Positions 60,655-64,000 of a stretch of 64,000 nt of DNA are shown in pieces (the stretch's first letter is position 1; each line of letters begins with the position of its first letter). The notes below the pieces were generated by a model that saw only the letters and a list, made by a program, of their open reading frames with translations, was not told the origin of the DNA and did not search any database. A program made the position numbers and the translations under genes. Location: contig CM068593.1 in assembly GCA_035048485.1 (NCBI GenBank), positions 3,670,535 to 3,734,534 of the forward strand. Direction: 5' to 3'. Source of the DNA: Pteria penguin. Its lineage: Eukaryota; Mollusca; Bivalvia; Pterioida; Pteriidae.

Positions 60655-60895
60655 AAACCCCTGAGAATCCCGTTTTTCACTGCAAAACTCAGCAACACCC
60701 TGAAAAACTCTGAAAAACACTGATGTCTGCCTAAAAAACACTGAAAAACTCTGACAGCCCTGATAAACACTGAAAAACTCTGAAGTCTACCCTGAAAAAC
60801 TCTGAAAACACTGACGACCCTGAAAAACTCTCCAAAACTCTGAAAAACTCTGACGCCACTGCAAAACTCTGAAAAACACTGACACCTGCTGCGAT
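60655..60895. repeat. CTGAAAAACTCT-type minisatellite
   Basis: About 17 copies of a 12-13-bp unit (CTGAAAAACACT/CTCT), with CTGACGCC-type interruptions. It begins immediately after the Penelope-like element. Confidence 0.9.
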
Positions 60896-61405
60896 GCCCT
60901 CCGGCCGTGCGATCGCGGCCTCGCGTACTTCTACACGGTCCCTTTTATAATATAACTTATAAGCCCTTGAAATGGTTCGCTGTAATCTATATATGACCTT
61001 TAATAAGTATTAAATGTGATGAATTTATAAGCGGGTATAAGAAAAAAAAACCGCATTTTTTTACCATTTGTCAAGGACTTATTTTAACGATTTTTATAGA
61101 TAAAATTACTAAGATATTGTTCCTATTCTGACTTACGTTTGTAAGATGACCTTTACATTTGCAGTTTAATAAATCACATGAATTACGTACTTAGCAAAAA
61201 CAATTTTATTGACACAGGACTTTCCAGCGCGATGTCACTTGTTTTATTGATCGACTTACAGAAAGAAAGAAGAATGAAACAAACAAACAAACGAACGAAC
61301 AAATAATCTAACTACAGCAGTAGCATGTTACTTAACATCGTTGTTTCATAGAGGTGCATTAAGGGAGGGGGAAATAAGTACAAAATATAGAACAAAACAT
61401 TTTAA
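60896..61405. other. Non-coding DNA
   Basis: No gene recognised. A short AAAC/AACG simple run lies at 61278-61303. Confidence 0.4.
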
Positions 61406-61410
61406 AATTT

Positions 61411-61417
61411 TATGTAT

Positions 61418-61448
<31 letters not shown>

Positions 61449-61590
61449 TAATAAAAGCACTATTTTTCCGTACTGTAACATTTCGGCCAGCGGCCTTCCT
61501 CGGCGGACTTCATTTATTTATTTATTTATTTTCTTATTTATTTCTTATTTATCTATTTATTTAATTATTAATTCATCTATTTATTTATAA
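61411..61590. repeat. (ATTT)n simple repeats
   Basis: TATT tetranucleotides at 61413-61449 and 61510-61580, separated by a GC-rich CGGCCAGCGGCC segment near 61486. Confidence 0.9.
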
Positions 61591-62345
61591 TAAGAACATT
61601 AAACTTTTCCGTACGAAAAAAATACATCATAATGAATTTAATAAAAATAATAAGATTTTTAAAAAATCGATAGACGAAGTTTACAGAAAACACATTGTAA
61701 ACAGATAAATAAATACAGATAAAAAAAGTAATAATTAATTTTATATATCCCTATCAATCATTTTAATAACACATAATGATTGATGTTTATTTTTACATCT
61801 TTTCCAATCTGTGTAAAGAATCCACCCAAATATCGTTATGTTACGACCTAAAAACCGCTCCCCACTCTCTTTCGAGTTTAAAAGCATTCATGATTAATAT
61901 TGATAAATCAATATTGCATTCTTCATAAATTAGCGGCCATTCACCGATAAAACGCTGTGTAGTTGCGTTAATTTAATTCTACCAACCCTCCCCCCCCCCC
62001 TTTTTTTTAAACGGTGTCCAACTTGAGTGAACGAGCATGGCTTTGGGTATGCGTATTTCCTTCTCGCTACAGGCCGTAATGCAGCTACTTATTTAATCCG
62101 TATGTAAATTAATGGAACAGAATAGCACTTTATATCACAGCTTTACAAATCTTACATTTCGCATGTATTCTATAATATTGCTATTATCAGAGGAAATGCG
62201 GAAGAAATTGAACTTAAATAATTGATGTAGTTTAGTTTATGACATAAAAATAAATAAATGATCGTGTGTAAAACAAATTATTTCACTTTTGAAGATTGAA
62301 AATCAGTTTTTGTCCTAAACTTTATAATTCACTGTTAAAATGACA
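61591..62345. other. Non-coding DNA
   Basis: No gene recognised. A C run followed by a T run lies at 61989-62008. Confidence 0.4.
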
Positions 62346-62351
62346 CTCCGG

Positions 62352-62525
62352 AGCAGGCGTGGTGTAGTGGTTAAGCGCTTGGCTTGCGGCGCCGACGATC
62401 CGGGTTCGATTCCCGGGTTGCGCCACTATGTTTAAGAGGTTGGTAACCTCCTGCTTCCATGTCGCGATATAACTGAAATATTGTTGAAAGCGACGTAAAA
62501 CACCAATCAACCAACCAACCAACCA
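62352..62525 (+). mobile_element. tRNA-derived SINE
   Basis: A box GCGTGGTGTAGTGGTTAAGC, B box GGGTTCGATTCCCGG, body with GGTAACCTCCTGCTTCCATG and TGTTGAAAGCGACGTAAAAC, then a (CAAC/AATC) tail. Its body matches the minus-strand SINE at 5844-5990. Confidence 0.85.
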
Positions 62526-63216
62526 ACACTTTAATTAATTTTGCCAATAACACAAATTAACATTGAAATGTATCAACTGGTCTGGATATGTTTCAACCTG
62601 TTACTAAATATGTTTTGTCCCCTCATACATACAAAGGTACTGTTAATTACGATTCCCAATTTACAGCATGATAGGTAACAAACTATATGAGATTACGAGC
62701 GATATTTACCGGGTTAAACAACCGGATGTTTATTACGTAATAGAGTACTGATGACATGTAGAATAAAGTTAAAAAAAAAAAGACATGTCGGATTAAAATA
62801 AAACAATTTCAGATTCCATGCGTGTGCCGTTACTTTCTAATGAAAATATTCTAGTATAATATATATATAAGAGAGAGAAGTGGCGTGTGTGTGTGTGTGT
62901 GAGGGGGAGGGGGGGGGGTGTATGGTCTCAATTTAAATATACTATTTGATTTAAACATCCTATTCGACAATTTACGATTTGGATCCATAGGTTGGGGCAG
63001 ATCGAGGTATCTGCTCTAAATATGACACCGTTTACTTGAATTTATATGTCATTTTGAAAATAAAGGTCAAATACTTTGCTAGTTTTGACTGGACAGGGTA
63101 TTTTTATGTAAGACTTCTATGTCCCAGTCAACAGGGCGAGCGCCCTTGTATTCGCCATTGCTATACATGACCCTTACTGGATATATTGTTACAATACGTA
63201 ATAAGGGAGATACTGT
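62526..63216. other. Non-coding DNA with a GT run
   Basis: (GT)n at 62886-62901, followed by a G-rich run to 62919. No gene recognised. Confidence 0.5.
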
Positions 63217-63305
63217 TCATAGGCGGATCTAGAAATTTTTGAAAGAAAAAAGGGGAGGGGGAGGGCACAGTCTCCCATTGAAAAGGGTGGGGGGGGGGGG
63301 GCTGT
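63217..63305. mobile_element. MITE remnant
   Basis: CATAGGCGGATCTAGAAATT, TTTGAAAG and a G run match the end of the 56021-56158 MITE. Confidence 0.55.
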
Positions 63306-63879
63306 TAGATAAAATCATTTTATTGTATAGAGTTACATGATGTAGATTAAGTAGGTAAGTGATATAACAAACGGCAGATACGTTGTTACACTGATATATT
63401 GCAACTTATTTGATGCTATTTCAAGCAACATTATTGAATACCGAGAGAATACTTAATCACTGAAATATTTTATGGGAAAAAATTTACGTATGTCATTCGA
63501 ATGAAAGAGCAACACGTAGACACGTAAAATTTTCAGTTAAAGAAAGTTATTGTCCTCTGAACTTTGTTATATTACGCTGTTATAATAAGAACAAAGGTTA
63601 AATTTGTATATCTTAATTTTGTGTGAAAAGTATTGATAGAGAAAAAAGTATTGCGTGCGTGTGTGTGTGAGAAGGGGTGGGGGTGTTTAAACCTTAAGGT
63701 CGTCACATGAAAATATATGGGTATAGTCTCTATAAATGTTGCAACAGAATTGGAATAGAATGCATTGTGTTATTTAAAATGAATGACAAGTGATTTTCTT
63801 TGTGGTCGATTTGCTGTCAGTACTGGTGTATTAAATTCGCCCTTCGTATAAAGTTTATAGGTACTGGTCACATTCAAAT

Positions 63880-63911
<32 letters not shown>

Positions 63912-64000
63912 TTCATTTATTTATTCACTTTTTAATTTATTATTCAATAATTTATTATTTATTCACTAATTTATAGTTCTGAGCTTCTTTTTTTATATAT
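63306..64000. other. Non-coding DNA with simple repeats
   Basis: GTGT/GGGG tract near 63655-63685 and (ATTT)n at 63880-63925. No gene recognised. Confidence 0.5.

Noticed and set aside
62352..62430. Functional tRNA gene (A and B boxes present; also 55006 and 28317)
   Set aside because: Acceptor and anticodon arms do not close properly and SINE body follows; these are SINE heads.

Overview
The window is eukaryotic, AT-rich and dominated by repeats. It looks like intergenic or heterochromatin-like DNA from a marine bivalve (oyster-like). The reasons are the tRNA-derived SINEs with a bivalve-type body, the AGCTCACTTGAG-hairpin repeats ending in GGCC...GGCCTCTTGT, B-box/beta-propeller proteins without RING, Penelope-like elements, an L1/Tx1-type LINE and C-type lectin exons. 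The species call is inference. Only one full-length intact protein gene is visible: a 381-residue B-box protein on the minus strand at 11682-12827.

Layout. 0-1 kb: a broken copy of the B-box gene. 2.2-2.5 kb: a 22-bp-type minisatellite. 3.2-5.4 kb: a decayed P-element/THAP9-like transposase (minus). 5.8 kb: a SINE. 6.4-6.9 kb: a PIF1-like helicase P-loop fragment set between two direct repeats. 7.5-9.6 kb: a 5'-truncated Penelope-like RT (minus). 10-13.5 kb: the intact B-box gene block, present again in inverted orientation at 30.6-34.0 kb with a damaged gene. 14.6-18 kb: a large 35/38-bp satellite with higher-order structure. 18.1-21.3 kb: four further tandem-repeat families. 22.4-25.4 kb: bivalve MITE-like repeats and a second Penelope 3' fragment. 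26.2-27.1 kb: a broken gene of the G2E3/HECT-associated type.

34.2-38.4 kb and 54.5-56.5 kb are inverted copies of one segment. It carries the last exon of a C-type lectin, a minisatellite, a short MITE and a SINE. The left copy was later hit by a 5'-truncated LINE (17-bp target-site duplication) and a Penelope fragment. 38.5-48.3 kb is one L1/Tx1-type LINE insertion with a 15-bp target-site duplication, enlarged by an internal 3.84-kb tandem duplication. 49.7-52.7 kb is a FLYWCH/MULE-type DNA transposon remnant bracketed by ~70-bp inverted repeats, with another TIR element nested inside it.

57.1-60.64 kb is the most interesting unit: a Penelope-like element whose GIY-YIG endonuclease lies upstream of the reverse transcriptase (permuted, Naiad-type order), flanked by ~180-bp direct repeats (pseudo-LTRs). 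It is damaged by two frameshifts and two nonsense codons. The remaining ~3.4 kb holds simple repeats, a SINE and a MITE remnant.

Caution: many reading frames are broken by single-base indels, and the 3.84-kb LINE duplicates differ mainly by single-base indels. Some apparent damage may therefore be residual long-read sequencing error.
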